DNA of 64,000 nucleotides. Source: an uncultured Bellilinea sp. GTDB lineage: Bacteria; Chloroflexota; Anaerolineae; Anaerolineales; Anaerolineaceae. Shown here piece after piece: positions 7,089 through 17,800 of the stretch (its first letter is position 1; every line of letters begins with the position of its first letter). The stretch lies in contig CALHYE010000002.1 in NCBI GenBank assembly GCA_938040735.1, positions 203,149 to 267,148 on the forward strand, written 5' to 3'. Position numbers and translations under genes: made by a program. Below the pieces are notes generated by a model, which saw nothing but the letters and a program-made list of their open reading frames with translations, did no database searches and had not been told where the DNA came from.

Positions 7089-8309
7089 ATGGTGACCTGG
7101 AAGGGGACACGCAAAAGCCTGACGATTTTTTTGTTTCTTTTTCCGACCATGTTGGGGATTCTAGTTTTCAATGTGTACCCGATTGTATTAAATACCTATA
7201 TTTCTTTCACAAATCGAAATAAATTTCGCCCGAAGCCGGATTGTGAAGTGTTTTTGACCGGTCTCCTCGATCCACTCTGCTGGCCTCAATTCCGACAAAA
7301 TGCTCAAGGAGGGCTGGGATCGCCTTACCGTCTGGCGGATCCGTTGTTTGCCAATTATCAGGCCTTGCTGGGTAAATTGTTTTCAGCCGAGGCGTTGATG
7401 GCTTTTGGAAAAATTTTGCTGGTTTTTGTGCCGTTAGCAGGGGCTGTATTAGTCAACCGGAGGTTTGACCGCGAAATTGAGAGGCCAATTTCCAGTGGGA
7501 TGGTGTGGCTGATTGCCATCCTGCTGGTGATCGGTTTGGCTTATGTTCTTTCGATTCGAGCCGCTTTCAATCAATTAATGTCTACCGGCCCGTTCATCGT
7601 TGTGGTTCTGCGTACCATTCTTTTTGTGGCCATCCGGGTGCCTTTGACTTTTGTATTTGGGCTTGCCCTGGCATTGATTTTGAACGACACGCGCTTAAAA
7701 GGCAAAACCTTCTTCCGGGTGGCTTTGTTTGTGCCCTGGGGGGCTTCCTCGGTGGCTATCTTAATGGCTTTGGTTTGGCAGTTTTTCTTCCGCCAGCAGG
7801 GTACGATTAATCAGCTGCTTTCTCAAATCGGGATTCAAGGTCCGATCTGGTTGCAAAACCCGGTTAGCGCCTTTGGGGTCGTGGTGCTGGCCGATCTGTG
7901 GTTTTCTTATCCTTTCTTTATGGTGGCCATCCTCGGCGCGCTTCAATCGATTCCAGTTGAGTTATATGAGGCAGCCGAAGTAGATGGGGCAAACTGGTGG
8001 GTTCAATTGCAGCGAATCACTTTGCCTTTGATTCGCCCAGCGGTGCTGCCGGCAGCGGTACTGACTTCTATCACGGCCTTTCAAATGTTTGGAACAGCCT
8101 ACGCGATCACAGCCGGCGGCCCGCTTGCCGGGGCCGATACACCGGGCGCAACCGAATTTGTAATGGTATATGCCTATCGTCAGATCTATCAGTTGCAAAA
8201 TTATGGGCGCGCTACCGCTTTTGCGGTGCTGATTTTCATCATGCTCTTCCTTGCAACCCTGTATAGCCTGAGAATTACCCGGATTACGAAAGGAGCGTAT
8301 GAGTCATGA
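7089..8309 (+). CDS. MalF-like sugar ABC transporter permease
   Basis: This 406-residue protein was started at the ATG 8 nt after AGGAGAGGAG. It is an integral membrane permease of the carbohydrate uptake type 1 family. The ATPase-coupling EAA loop is clear: EAAEVDGANWWVQLQRITLP. The protein is longer than most ~300-residue permeases. It has an extra region between the first membrane segment and the core: a Cys-containing loop (DCEVF...DPLCWPQF) and two added hydrophobic segments (about residues 105-165), as in long MalF proteins. It pairs with the MalG-like protein whose start overlaps its stop by 4 nt. Confidence 0.9.
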   Translation: MVTWKGTRKSLTIFLFLFPTMLGILVFNVYPIVLNTYISFTNRNKFRPKPDCEVFLTGLLDPLCWPQFRQNAQGGLGSPYRLADPLFANYQALLGKLFSAEALMAFGKILLVFVPLAGAVLVNRRFDREIERPISSGMVWLIAILLVIGLAYVLSIRAAFNQLMSTGPFIVVVLRTILFVAIRVPLTFVFGLALALILNDTRLKGKTFFRVALFVPWGASSVAILMALVWQFFFRQQGTINQLLSQIGIQGPIWLQNPVSAFGVVVLADLWFSYPFFMVAILGALQSIPVELYEAAEVDGANWWVQLQRITLPLIRPAVLPAAVLTSITAFQMFGTAYAITAGGPLAGADTPGATEFVMVYAYRQIYQLQNYGRATAFAVLIFIMLFLATLYSLRITRITKGAYES

Positions 8310-9151
8310 TCAGAAAAACTCCTGTTGGCGTACGGATTTTGCAATACACTTTTTTGGTGATTGCGGTGATTTTTGCGCTCTACCCGGTGTGGTTTGCCCT
8401 TCTCGCTTCAGGGCGCTCGGGAGGGCGGTTGTACACCCTCAGCCTGCCGGGGATGTTCTTCCCAGTAGATTGGAGTTTTGAAAATTACCGCTTTATGCTG
8501 TTTGAGCGGCCTTACCTGACATGGTTGACGAACAGCTTCAAGGTGGCCAGTATCACCACAATTGCCAGTCTGGTGGTATGCACTTCGGCGGCTTTTGCCT
8601 TGTCGCGTTTTCGCTTCAAAGGACGAGAATTTTTCTTGATCTTTCTGCTGGCGATTTCCACTTTTCCGGGCATCTTATCGCTGGTAGCGATTGCTCAGGT
8701 ACTGACGGCAATCGGGTTGTTTGGTAAGCATTTGGGCTTGATTTTAGCCTTCACCTCTGCGACTCTCGTATTCTGCACCTGGAATCTGAAAGGTTATTTT
8801 GATACCATTCCAATTGACCTCGAAGAGGCTGCCCAGATAGATGGAACAACTCCGTTGCAGGCCTTCTTTCTCATTGCTCTGCCGCTGGCGCGCCCGGCAT
8901 TGGCGGTTACGGCGATTCTGGCCTTTATGACCGGCTGGGGAGATTTCATTTTCTCTTCGGTGCTTGTCCCTGCGCCGGATTCGGTCAAGTTAGCGGTGCC
9001 GGCGTTGTATTCCCTCGCCAATAGCGTATCCGTGCCGTGGGGTCAATTTGCGGCCGGGGCAGTGATTGTAGTCATCCCCACCGTTTTGGTTTATCTGGCT
9101 TTGAATCGTTACTTTGAAGCCGGTCTGACGGTAGGGGGCGTCAAAGGATAA
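8306..9151 (+). CDS. MalG-like sugar ABC transporter permease
   Basis: This 281-residue protein has about six membrane segments and an EAA loop (EEAAQIDGTTPLQAFFLIALP) for contact with the ATPase. Length and order are those of MalG-type carbohydrate permeases. The ATG overlaps the MalF-like stop (ATGA). No ATP-binding subunit gene is found in this locus, so the transporter probably uses a multi-purpose MsmX/MalK-type ATPase encoded elsewhere. Confidence 0.9.
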   Translation: MIRKTPVGVRILQYTFLVIAVIFALYPVWFALLASGRSGGRLYTLSLPGMFFPVDWSFENYRFMLFERPYLTWLTNSFKVASITTIASLVVCTSAAFALSRFRFKGREFFLIFLLAISTFPGILSLVAIAQVLTAIGLFGKHLGLILAFTSATLVFCTWNLKGYFDTIPIDLEEAAQIDGTTPLQAFFLIALPLARPALAVTAILAFMTGWGDFIFSSVLVPAPDSVKLAVPALYSLANSVSVPWGQFAAGAVIVVIPTVLVYLALNRYFEAGLTVGGVKG

Positions 9152-9175
9152 TCCCGATTCGAAAAAGGAAGTTTG

Positions 9176-10954
9176 GTGGACGATTTCATCTTTGGAACCT
9201 TAGCAACCGATCAATTAAAACTGGAGCGGGTATATGGTCATCGCGCAGGAATCAGTCATGCTTTTCGGAGGTTCCCGCTCGATCCGTTGCCCGCTCAAGC
9301 GATTAAACTGGTGATTTCAGTCGGCCCAGAATTCCCGGTGCGGCGAGGCTGGTTTTATTGGACAACCGACGGCAGTGATCCAAAAGGCAGCCTTGGAAAA
9401 GCGTTGAACGGGTTTGCTGCTCCACTGCTCTTTACTCACACGGAATGGGATAATGTTCTGTGGGGATACCTCAGTTATTTTGAGGCTGTATTGCCGGGAT
9501 TCCCGTCAGGCACGGTTGTGCGTTATTCCTTTGGGTTTGAGGTGAGCGGGAAGGGTGAGGTATTGTCGGATGATGGACGGGTGTTTGCCTGTTTCGTGGA
9601 TGATGATCCGTTGCCTGATTGGACAAAAGATGCCATTATTTATGAGATCTTTGTAGACCGCTTTTCTCCCGGTAGGGACGAGCCATGGAAAAACCCCAAA
9701 AATCTGGGAGGATTTTATGGCGGTACGCTTAAGGGGGTTACCGATCGGCTTGAATATCTTGCCGAATTGGGAGTTAATACGATTTGGCTTACACCGATCT
9801 TTCCAAGCCCCAGTCATCACGGATACGATGCCACTGATTTCTTTGAGGTTGAACCGCGGCTTGGCGGCAAAGAAGCTCTGCAAATACTTCTCACCGAGGC
9901 GCATCGCAGGGGAATCAGGGTGCTGCTGGACTTTGTCCCCAATCACGTTTCCGACCGGCATCCCTATTTTCAATCCGCAATTTCCAATCCAAGCAGTCCT
10001 TACCGCGAATGGTTCACTTTTCGTCATTACCCGGATGATTACGAAACCTTTTTTGGGGTGAAAAGTCTCCCCCAATTAAACCTTCGTTATCCGCCTGCGC
10101 GGGAGTATGTGTTGAATGCAGCCCGCTACTGGTTGGAATTTGGTGTGGATGGTTTTCGGGTGGATTACGCCATTGGACCGGCCGCTGATTTTTGGGCTGA
10201 TTTTCGTAAAGTAACCCGCCAGGTGAAGCCGGATTGCTGGACATTTGGGGAGATTGTTGATCCTTCGGATGTGCAATTGACTTTTGCCGGTCAATTGGAC
10301 GGTGCGCTCGATTTTATCCTGCTGGAGGGATTGCGCCAAACCTTTGCCTTTGGACGCTGGAATGGTCACCAGCTGGCTTCCTTTTTGGAAAGGCATCACG
10401 CTTATTTCCCAGCAGATTTTTCGCGGCCATCTTTTCTGGATAACCATGATATGAACCGCTTTCTTTGGGCAGCCAGCAACGATCAACGCCGGTTGAAACT
10501 GGCGGCTTTGTTGCAATTCAGCCTGGCCGGCCCTCCGGTGGTTTATTACGGCACAGAAGTTGGATTATCTCAAAACCGAGATGTGCGGCAGGATGGGCGC
10601 GGTGTGCCGGAAGAATCACGGCTGCCTATGCTATGGGGAGATGAACAAGATTTGCAACTGTTCGACTTTTACCGACAATTGATCGAGGTGAGGAAGAAGT
10701 TCAAAGGACTAAGCAGAGGCAAGTTTAAGGTATTGGATTGCACGGATACGCTGGTTGTGCTGGAGCGGCGGTACGAGCGGGAAAAGTTAATGGCAGTGAT
10801 CAACCTGTCTTCTGCCTCGCAGGCTTATTCCCTGCCGGGTCAATGGGTCGTTGAGGTTCAGACTGACCAAAATTGCGATTTGCTTGTTCAGGATCAAACC
10901 ACTGAAATTAGCCTGCCTGCGTTGGGCGGTGTGATTTTATCCACCATATCATGA
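9176..10954 (+). CDS. Cytoplasmic GH13 alpha-glucan hydrolase (cyclomaltodextrinase/neopullulanase-like)
   Basis: This ~592-residue protein has no signal peptide, so it should act on imported oligosaccharides. The start is GTG 9176 or TTG 9173; both follow AAGGAAG closely and GTG has the better spacing. The first ~140 residues look like a beta-rich N-terminal domain of the cyclomaltodextrinase type. The TIM barrel follows with the four GH13 regions: DFVPNHV, GFRVDYAIG (nucleophile Asp about 331), FGEIVD (acid/base Glu about 360) and FLDNHD (Asp about 426). The C-terminal ~90 residues form a beta sandwich. Alpha-1,4 (and perhaps alpha-1,6 or cyclic) maltodextrin hydrolysis is expected; exact specificity is not readable. 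Confidence 0.88.
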   Translation: MDDFIFGTLATDQLKLERVYGHRAGISHAFRRFPLDPLPAQAIKLVISVGPEFPVRRGWFYWTTDGSDPKGSLGKALNGFAAPLLFTHTEWDNVLWGYLSYFEAVLPGFPSGTVVRYSFGFEVSGKGEVLSDDGRVFACFVDDDPLPDWTKDAIIYEIFVDRFSPGRDEPWKNPKNLGGFYGGTLKGVTDRLEYLAELGVNTIWLTPIFPSPSHHGYDATDFFEVEPRLGGKEALQILLTEAHRRGIRVLLDFVPNHVSDRHPYFQSAISNPSSPYREWFTFRHYPDDYETFFGVKSLPQLNLRYPPAREYVLNAARYWLEFGVDGFRVDYAIGPAADFWADFRKVTRQVKPDCWTFGEIVDPSDVQLTFAGQLDGALDFILLEGLRQTFAFGRWNGHQLASFLERHHAYFPADFSRPSFLDNHDMNRFLWAASNDQRRLKLAALLQFSLAGPPVVYYGTEVGLSQNRDVRQDGRGVPEESRLPMLWGDEQDLQLFDFYRQLIEVRKKFKGLSRGKFKVLDCTDTLVVLERRYEREKLMAVINLSSASQAYSLPGQWVVEVQTDQNCDLLVQDQTTEISLPALGGVILSTIS

Positions 10955-12645
10955 TTTCAAGACGACTGAAACAACTCGTTTTCTTTTTTATCCTCCTGAG
11001 CCTATTTAGCGCTTGCACAGGGATAAGAACCTCTCCGGGCCAGAGTACGGGCGAAGTCCATGAGGCGGTAGGAATCCTTACTCCCACCGATACCCTTCAG
11101 GAGAATGCGGAATGGTGGAAGACTGCCGTTTTCTATCAGGTGTTTGTGCGCAGTTTTTACGATTCCGACGGAGATGGAATCGGCGATTTTCGCGGCCTGA
11201 CCCAGAAGTTGGATTACTTGAACGATGGTGATCCTGAAACAGGTGGTGATTTAGGGATTACAGCTCTGTGGCTAATGCCCATTCACCCTTCGCCGTCCTA
11301 TCACGGTTATGATGTAACCGATTATTACGATGTCAATCCGGATTACGGTAGTTTGGATGAATTTAAGGAATTTCTGCAGGCTGCTCACCGGCGCGGTATC
11401 CGAGTTATCATTGACCTGGTGATCAACCATACTTCTACCCAGCACCCCTGGTTCAAACAAGCGCTTGACTTACAATCACCGTATCATACTTATTACATCT
11501 GGCAGGATGAAAATCCCGGTTATAGCGGGCCGGATGGGCAAAAAGTCTGGCATCGAGCGTCCAATGGAAAATATTATTACGCTCTTTTCTGGGATCAGAT
11601 GCCCGATCTGAACCTGAAAAATCCGGCAGTAACCCAGGAAATTTACGAGATCGCCCGATTTTGGTTGAACGATGTAGGAGTGGATGGTTTTCGTTTGGAT
11701 GCCGCCAAACACCTGATTGAAGAAGAAACCAAACAAGAAAACACGGCTTTAACTCACGAATGGTTAGCCAACTTCCACGCTTATTACAAATCGCTCAACC
11801 CGCAAGCGATTACCGTAGGCGAGGTCTGGTCTAACAGTTTTGAGGCGGTGCGCTATGTTCGTAATTCCGAAATGGATATGGTGTTCAATTTTGATTTGGC
11901 GCGCTCCATCTTGAGCAATGTCAATCATCGGAATGCAGTATCTTTGGGCAATACTTTAACATTTGAAACGAGGTTATTCCCGTTGGGCAGCATGGGCATC
12001 TTCTTAACCAATCATGATCAAGACCGCGTGATGAGCGTCTTGATGAATGATAAGGATAAGGCGCGCCTCGCGGCATCGGTATATTTGACCAGTCCGGGAG
12101 TACCGTTTATTTATTATGGGGAAGAAATTGGTCTGACCGGTCAGGGTGATCATCGCAATATTCGCACGCCGATGCACTGGTCGTCAGAAAGAATGGCTGG
12201 CTTTACCAGCGCAACTCCATGGTCATTTCCCAAAGCCGATTACATTGAGAAGAACGTTCAGAATCAGTTGGAAGATCCTGACTCATTACTGAGGTTTTAT
12301 ATTAACTTGCTAAGGATTCGTGACCAATCAGAAGCGCTCCAAGCCGGGAGGTTATATCCGTTGATCAGTTCTTCGCCTTCCATTCTGACCTATGCGCGCG
12401 TTGCTCAGAGCGATCAGGCGCTGATTATGTTGAATTTGAGTGATCAGCCGCAGGACAACGTGTTCCTCCGTTCGCTGGAAGGATTGAATCCCGGTAGATA
12501 TCGTTTACAGCCGCTGGCGGGCAAAATGGTTGATGCCTTTGTTACAGTTGAACAAAATGGGGCGATGGTTAATTTTCAATTCCCGGAAACAATTCTGGCC
12601 GGGGAAGTCTTAATTTATCAATTCATTCAAATACCAGAGGGCTAA
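10951..12645 (+). CDS. Secreted GH13 alpha-amylase/alpha-glucosidase-type lipoprotein
   Basis: This 564-residue protein has a start that overlaps the previous stop by 4 nt. The signal peptide ends in lipobox LFSAC (Cys22), which places it on the outside of the membrane. The catalytic domain begins WKTAVFYQVFVRSFYDSDGDGIGDF, an oligo-1,6-glucosidase/amylase-type start with a calcium-binding DxDxDGxGD loop. GH13 residues are intact: DLVINHT, GFRLDAAKH (Asp250), VGEVW (Glu291) and LTNHDQD (Asp356). It likely shortens starch or dextrins at the cell surface for the binding protein encoded upstream. Confidence 0.88.
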   Translation: MISRRLKQLVFFFILLSLFSACTGIRTSPGQSTGEVHEAVGILTPTDTLQENAEWWKTAVFYQVFVRSFYDSDGDGIGDFRGLTQKLDYLNDGDPETGGDLGITALWLMPIHPSPSYHGYDVTDYYDVNPDYGSLDEFKEFLQAAHRRGIRVIIDLVINHTSTQHPWFKQALDLQSPYHTYYIWQDENPGYSGPDGQKVWHRASNGKYYYALFWDQMPDLNLKNPAVTQEIYEIARFWLNDVGVDGFRLDAAKHLIEEETKQENTALTHEWLANFHAYYKSLNPQAITVGEVWSNSFEAVRYVRNSEMDMVFNFDLARSILSNVNHRNAVSLGNTLTFETRLFPLGSMGIFLTNHDQDRVMSVLMNDKDKARLAASVYLTSPGVPFIYYGEEIGLTGQGDHRNIRTPMHWSSERMAGFTSATPWSFPKADYIEKNVQNQLEDPDSLLRFYINLLRIRDQSEALQAGRLYPLISSSPSILTYARVAQSDQALIMLNLSDQPQDNVFLRSLEGLNPGRYRLQPLAGKMVDAFVTVEQNGAMVNFQFPETILAGEVLIYQFIQIPEG

Positions 12646-12669
12646 ACTACTTCGTCATGGAAGCAGCAA

Positions 12670-14847
12670 TTGCCTATGTTAGCCAGATTGCTTAACTTTC
12701 CTCTCCGTGCCTTACCCAAGTGGTGGAAACGCTGGCATACAATTTTCTTGATTGTTTTGCTTTCCAGCTTAATCCATGCCTGGGCGGTCTGGCAGTTGCC
12801 GCTGGATGCGGATGAGCCGGTGTATATGCGGGCGGGAAGGGAGTATGCTCAATTGATCCGAGAGGGGGATTGGAGAGGAATTGTCCAGTATGAACAAAAT
12901 CAAGAACATCCTCCCTTGATCAAGTTGATGTACAGCTTACCGTTTTTGCTGAAGGGAGAGAGCGTCAACCCGGATTTTGAGTTTTATTTCAATCGCAGCG
13001 TCAATGCATTTTTTGGGATTTTACAGGTTTTTATTCTGGCGCTTTTTGATCCGCTTGCGGCATTCCTGCTGACCTTTCATTCTTATACTATCAAATACAC
13101 CAGTCAGGTTTATCTGGAATCCTTTCCGTTGTTTGCCTCGCTGCTGGCAGTGTTGTTATTCCGAAGGTATTTTGAAGGCGAAGCGAAACGGGAAAATCCA
13201 TTGCCATTGTGGATTTCAGCAGGAGCAATGGGCGCTGCAATTGCCGGAAAATATCCGTATGCCATGATGCTCGTCCCGATCGCCTTTTTGATCGGCCAGT
13301 TCCGCCGTAAAGTGGTCTGGCGAGAATTGATGGTATGGGGCGGGATTGTTGCAGTAACTTTTATGGTGTTAAATCCCTATTTGTGGAATGAGCCTTTCCG
13401 CAAGATTGTTGAGATCTTCGCTTTTCACCGCCAGTACACTCATGGGGGAGATGTGCTGAGGGCTGCCTACCCGTGGTGGCAGCCAGTGATCTGGGTGGCA
13501 ACTGCCTTGCCGTGGCATCCGCGCGTGTTCTTTTTCCTCACGCTGGATGAGTTTATTTTCTGGGCAGGGGCGGTTGGGCTGTATTTTTACGGACGAAAAG
13601 AACCGTGGCTGACAGGGTGGTTTGTTGTTCAATTTGCAATTTTACTGGTTTATCCCACCAAATGGCCGCAATATTCTTTGATAGTCATCCCGGCGCTGTG
13701 CATGAGCGGATCGGGGTTGCTCAGATCGGCCTATGCGTGGATATTGGAGAAGGATCAATACTGGGATTATCTGGAAGAAATGCTGCCCAAACCGCCCAAA
13801 GTATTCTGGTGGTTGATCATCGGGTTTACGGGGTTGATTGTTATCGGAAAAGTGACCTATGAATATGATCAAGCTTTACTACGCCGCGGTTGGCAGCACT
13901 TAATGGTCCAGACCGCTCCATTGCCCTCCAATACCATTTACGATTTACACTTAAGATCAAACGGCGATATGATGATTGCTACCGCCCAAGGAGCAGCTTT
14001 ATGGCATGTCAGCGAAGGTTCACCGTGGGGGGAGAACAGTCTCGTCTATAACCGCCAAAATTCAGGGATTGGCGATGATCGCGTGCGAGCGGTCTACGAG
14101 GATCGGCAGGGCAATTTATGGTTTGGGACGGAAAGTGGCTTGAGTTGTCTTTGTAAAGGCGAATGGAAACAAATTCCAGAAGCAGGATTGTCGGAGCAAG
14201 TAGGCAAAGTTCGCTCCTTTGTTGAGGATACAAAGGATAATCTTTGGATAGGCACATTGAATGGCCTTTTTATGTGGGATGGATCACAGTTAATGTCGTA
14301 TAGTCGAGCAGTCAATCCCCTGCCGGATCTTTACATTTTTGCTATTGCGCATCAGATCGTCCATGATGAAGAATATTTATGGCTGGGAACCCAAAAAGGG
14401 GTTACTCGACTCAAACTTTCCGCTCAAACGATGGATAGTTGGGATTTCTCCTCACGTGATTTGGGTTGGGGAGGAGTCTCTCACCTGATTGTGGATACCC
14501 AAAATCGGGTATGGATCACTACGATTGGGGGCGGCATTGGACGTTGGGATGACAAAGAGTGGACTTTTTATCGGTTAGGCAGCTCAAATTTACCTACCAG
14601 TGTGGTTAATAGCATCATTGAACAACCGGGTAAGGGATTTTGGCTCGGTCATGGCTTCCCAACCGAACCGGGCGGATTGGTTAGCAAGTTTGATGGGGTA
14701 GATGAATGGACAATTTACCGGCAGAATAATTCCGGGTTCAACGGAGGGGAGCCCATGGCATTTGCTTTTGACCCAATCGGGAGGTTGTGGATTGGTACCG
14801 CTATAGATGGTTTGCAAATTTATGATCCGGCGTTAGCAAAACGATAA
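12670..14847 (+). CDS. GT39-like polytopic membrane protein fused to a beta-propeller
   Basis: This ~725-residue protein starts at TTG 12670, with GGAAG 6 nt upstream; ATG 12676 is the alternative. Residues 1 to about 400 form roughly 8-10 membrane segments with an early acidic motif (LDADEPVY) in the first outer loop and an HPPLIKL stretch, as in GT-C/PMT-like (GT39) glycosyltransferases. From about residue 415 there are seven repeats of the two-component-regulator propeller type, each with a W-[FIL]-G/T core (NLWFGTESGL, NLWIGTLNGL, YLWLGTQKGV, RVWITTIGGG, GFWLGHG, RLWIGTAIDGL). The propeller should be extracytoplasmic. Its place inside an alpha-glucan operon hints at surface glycan recognition or transfer, but the substrate is unknown. 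Confidence 0.75.
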   Translation: MPMLARLLNFPLRALPKWWKRWHTIFLIVLLSSLIHAWAVWQLPLDADEPVYMRAGREYAQLIREGDWRGIVQYEQNQEHPPLIKLMYSLPFLLKGESVNPDFEFYFNRSVNAFFGILQVFILALFDPLAAFLLTFHSYTIKYTSQVYLESFPLFASLLAVLLFRRYFEGEAKRENPLPLWISAGAMGAAIAGKYPYAMMLVPIAFLIGQFRRKVVWRELMVWGGIVAVTFMVLNPYLWNEPFRKIVEIFAFHRQYTHGGDVLRAAYPWWQPVIWVATALPWHPRVFFFLTLDEFIFWAGAVGLYFYGRKEPWLTGWFVVQFAILLVYPTKWPQYSLIVIPALCMSGSGLLRSAYAWILEKDQYWDYLEEMLPKPPKVFWWLIIGFTGLIVIGKVTYEYDQALLRRGWQHLMVQTAPLPSNTIYDLHLRSNGDMMIATAQGAALWHVSEGSPWGENSLVYNRQNSGIGDDRVRAVYEDRQGNLWFGTESGLSCLCKGEWKQIPEAGLSEQVGKVRSFVEDTKDNLWIGTLNGLFMWDGSQLMSYSRAVNPLPDLYIFAIAHQIVHDEEYLWLGTQKGVTRLKLSAQTMDSWDFSSRDLGWGGVSHLIVDTQNRVWITTIGGGIGRWDDKEWTFYRLGSSNLPTSVVNSIIEQPGKGFWLGHGFPTEPGGLVSKFDGVDEWTIYRQNNSGFNGGEPMAFAFDPIGRLWIGTAIDGLQIYDPALAKR

Positions 14848-14872
14848 ATCATGATGTAAGGAGGATGAGAAG

Positions 14873-17800
14873 ATGAAAATTACCCACCGTTTCCTGTTTA
14901 TTTTTATTGCGCTGGTTCTGGCAATTTCAGCTTGTCAACCCCAGCCTGTTCCAACGGCAGTTCCGACACAGCCGGTTATCGTAGGCACCCCGCAAATTGA
15001 AGAGCCTACGCCCACACCGCCAACGGAAGTGGCGGAGGATGTGCTATACCTCAATCTAATGTGGCATCAGCACCAGCCGCTCTATTACAAGGATGAAAAT
15101 GGGGTGTATACCCGCCCGTGGGTTCGGGTTCATGCTACCAAAGATTATTATGATATGGCTTATCTGGTTTCTCAGTATCCGAATGTGAAGGTTACATTTA
15201 ACCTCACCCCGGTGTTGTTGCGCCAACTGGAGGATTTCGTCAACAATGGCGCAAAAGACCTTTATTGGGTGATGACTGAGAAACCGGCTAACCAGTTAAC
15301 CGAAGAGGAAAAACGCTTTATTCTTCAACGCTTTTATGATGCCAACTGGGACAAGTTGATCGGGCGTTACCCGCGTTACAAAGAATTGCTACAAAAGCGC
15401 GGCGGAACCGATGCGGAAGCGATTCAAAATGCGTTGAATACCTTTACCGAACAGGATTTCCGCGACCTGCAAATCTGGTGGAATCTGGTCTGGTTCGACC
15501 CGATGTTCCTCAATCAACCGCCGTTGAGAGATTTGGTTGAAAAAGGTCAGAATTTTACAGAAGAGGATAAGGTTGTTCTCTTTCAAGAAGTGCGGCGGGT
15601 GATGGCGGAAATCATCCCTCTCCACCGGCAATTGCAGGAAGCCGGTCAAATCGAAGTCACCACTACCCCCTATGCTCACCCGATTTTACCCCTGCTGATT
15701 GATACTAATTTACAGGCAAAAGGCAACCCGGGCTCGGATTTGCCCCAGAAGTTTTCCTACCCACAAGATGCACTGACACACTTACAGCGTAGCGTTGCCC
15801 TGTATGAAGAAAATTTTGGACAGCCTCCCCGCGGACTATGGCCAGGCGAGGGGGCAGTGGCGCAAATCATGGTGCCCTTCGTTCTGCGGGCTGGTTACTC
15901 ATGGATGGCAACCGGTGAACCAGTTCTGGCAAAATCGTTAGGACTGGATGCCTTCACCCGAGATAGTAAAGAAACCGTAAATCAACCGGATGAACTCTAT
16001 CGTCCCTACTATGTGACGAATCAGGCCGGCGATAAGCTGGCGGTGTTCTTCCGAGACGGCGTCCTGTCGGATAAGATTGGCTTCACCTATTCAGGCGTTT
16101 CTGGAACGGCAGCGGCAAAGGACCTGATCCAGCGATTAGAAAACATCCGCGCAAAGTTGAAAGAGCAAAATGCTGAGGGACCGCATATCGTTTCGATTAT
16201 TCTGGATGGGGAAAATGCCTGGGAATATTACGATCATGACGGCATTGAATTCCTCAGCACCTTTTACCAATTACTTTCTGAAAGTGAAACCATCCGTACC
16301 ATTACACCCAGCGAGTACATCCAAAAATTCCCCGACCAGCGGCTGATACAAGACCTCTTTCCGGGAGCTTGGTTTAGCCCGAATTATGATACCTGGATTG
16401 GCGAAGCAGAAGAAAACACGGCCTGGGAATATCTGCGTCAAACGAGAGAGGTGCTGGCGAAATACGACATTTCCAAAGTCCGGCAGGCGCCTGCTGAAAA
16501 AATTGAAACTGCGTTGGATTATATGCTGCTTGCCGAAGGTTCGGACTGGTTCTGGTGGTACGGAGCTGATCAGGACTCGGGCCAGGATGAGTATTTTGAT
16601 CTGGGCTTCCGTGAATTGCTGCGAAAAGTATTTGAAACTCTCGGTGAATCGGTACCGACATTTATAGATGTGCCAATCATTCAAGCGCGCCCGGTGAGCG
16701 CTGAAACACCGCTTCAGGGTCTTTCCACGCCGACTATTGATGGAACGATTGGAGCGGGAGAATGGGACAAGGCGGCTTACTATCCGGCTGGTGAGGGAGA
16801 TCAACTGGCGGGATTTGCATATGCGATGGATGCCAACAACCTTTACATACGAGTGGATGCAGCCAGCGGCGGGGCAATGGCGCGTACGCTAGAATTGCCG
16901 CTTGTCATTTATTTACAGGACCGTCGTTTCAAGTCCAGTTATCCCTATACCTTGGCCGAAACACCGGGGCTGTTGGGCATGGCGGCCAGTTATGCACTGA
17001 TGTGGAATGGCGGCACAAACCTGCGAATTTATAATGCCGGTGAGGTTGGTTGGACAGAAGGAGAGACGGTTGGTTTGGCGGCTTCAAGTGCAGGTGTGTT
17101 GGAAATTTCTTTGCCGCTGTCTTTGTTGGGTGAGTTTGAAACCGGCGATGAATATCGCTTCTTCATCGGCGTAGGAGCAAATCAGACGCTCTTCCCGCAA
17201 AAAGGGCCGGCCCAATTTGTGATTCCGGATCTAGGTCTTTCGACCGTCTTGTTTGAGGTGGAAGATGCGGAAGGGGATGATTACGGCCCGGGTACTTACA
17301 CCTATCCAACCGATGCGGTCTTCCAGAACAAAGCGTTTGACCTCAAGTCCTTCCGAGTTTCTTATGACGAGAACAATTTGATTTTCCGGGTTGGTTTTTA
17401 CGGCCCTATCCCCAATCCATGGGGTTCTCCCAATGGTTTGGCGATACAAACCATTGACATCTACATTGATCAAGATCCCGGCAGCGGCACAGGAGCGCGT
17501 TTATTGTTGCCGGGCCGCAATGCAGCCCTAACCAGCGGGAATGGCTGGGATTATGCCCTCTGGCTGGAAGGCTGGACGCCGCAAGTGCTGATCCCTCAGA
17601 GTGAGACTCTCGAACCGGTGCAGGCCAGCGAAATTAGCATGAAGATTCTGGTTGATCCTGCAGCCCGCACCGTCACGGTGCGTGTGCCGCGAGCTGCGCT
17701 GGGAAGTGGAGATCCCTCTGCATGGGGCTTTGTGGTGGCGGCGCTGGGGCAGGAAGGCTACCCGTCGGCTGGGGTGTGGAGAGTGCGGGATGTTGAGCAA

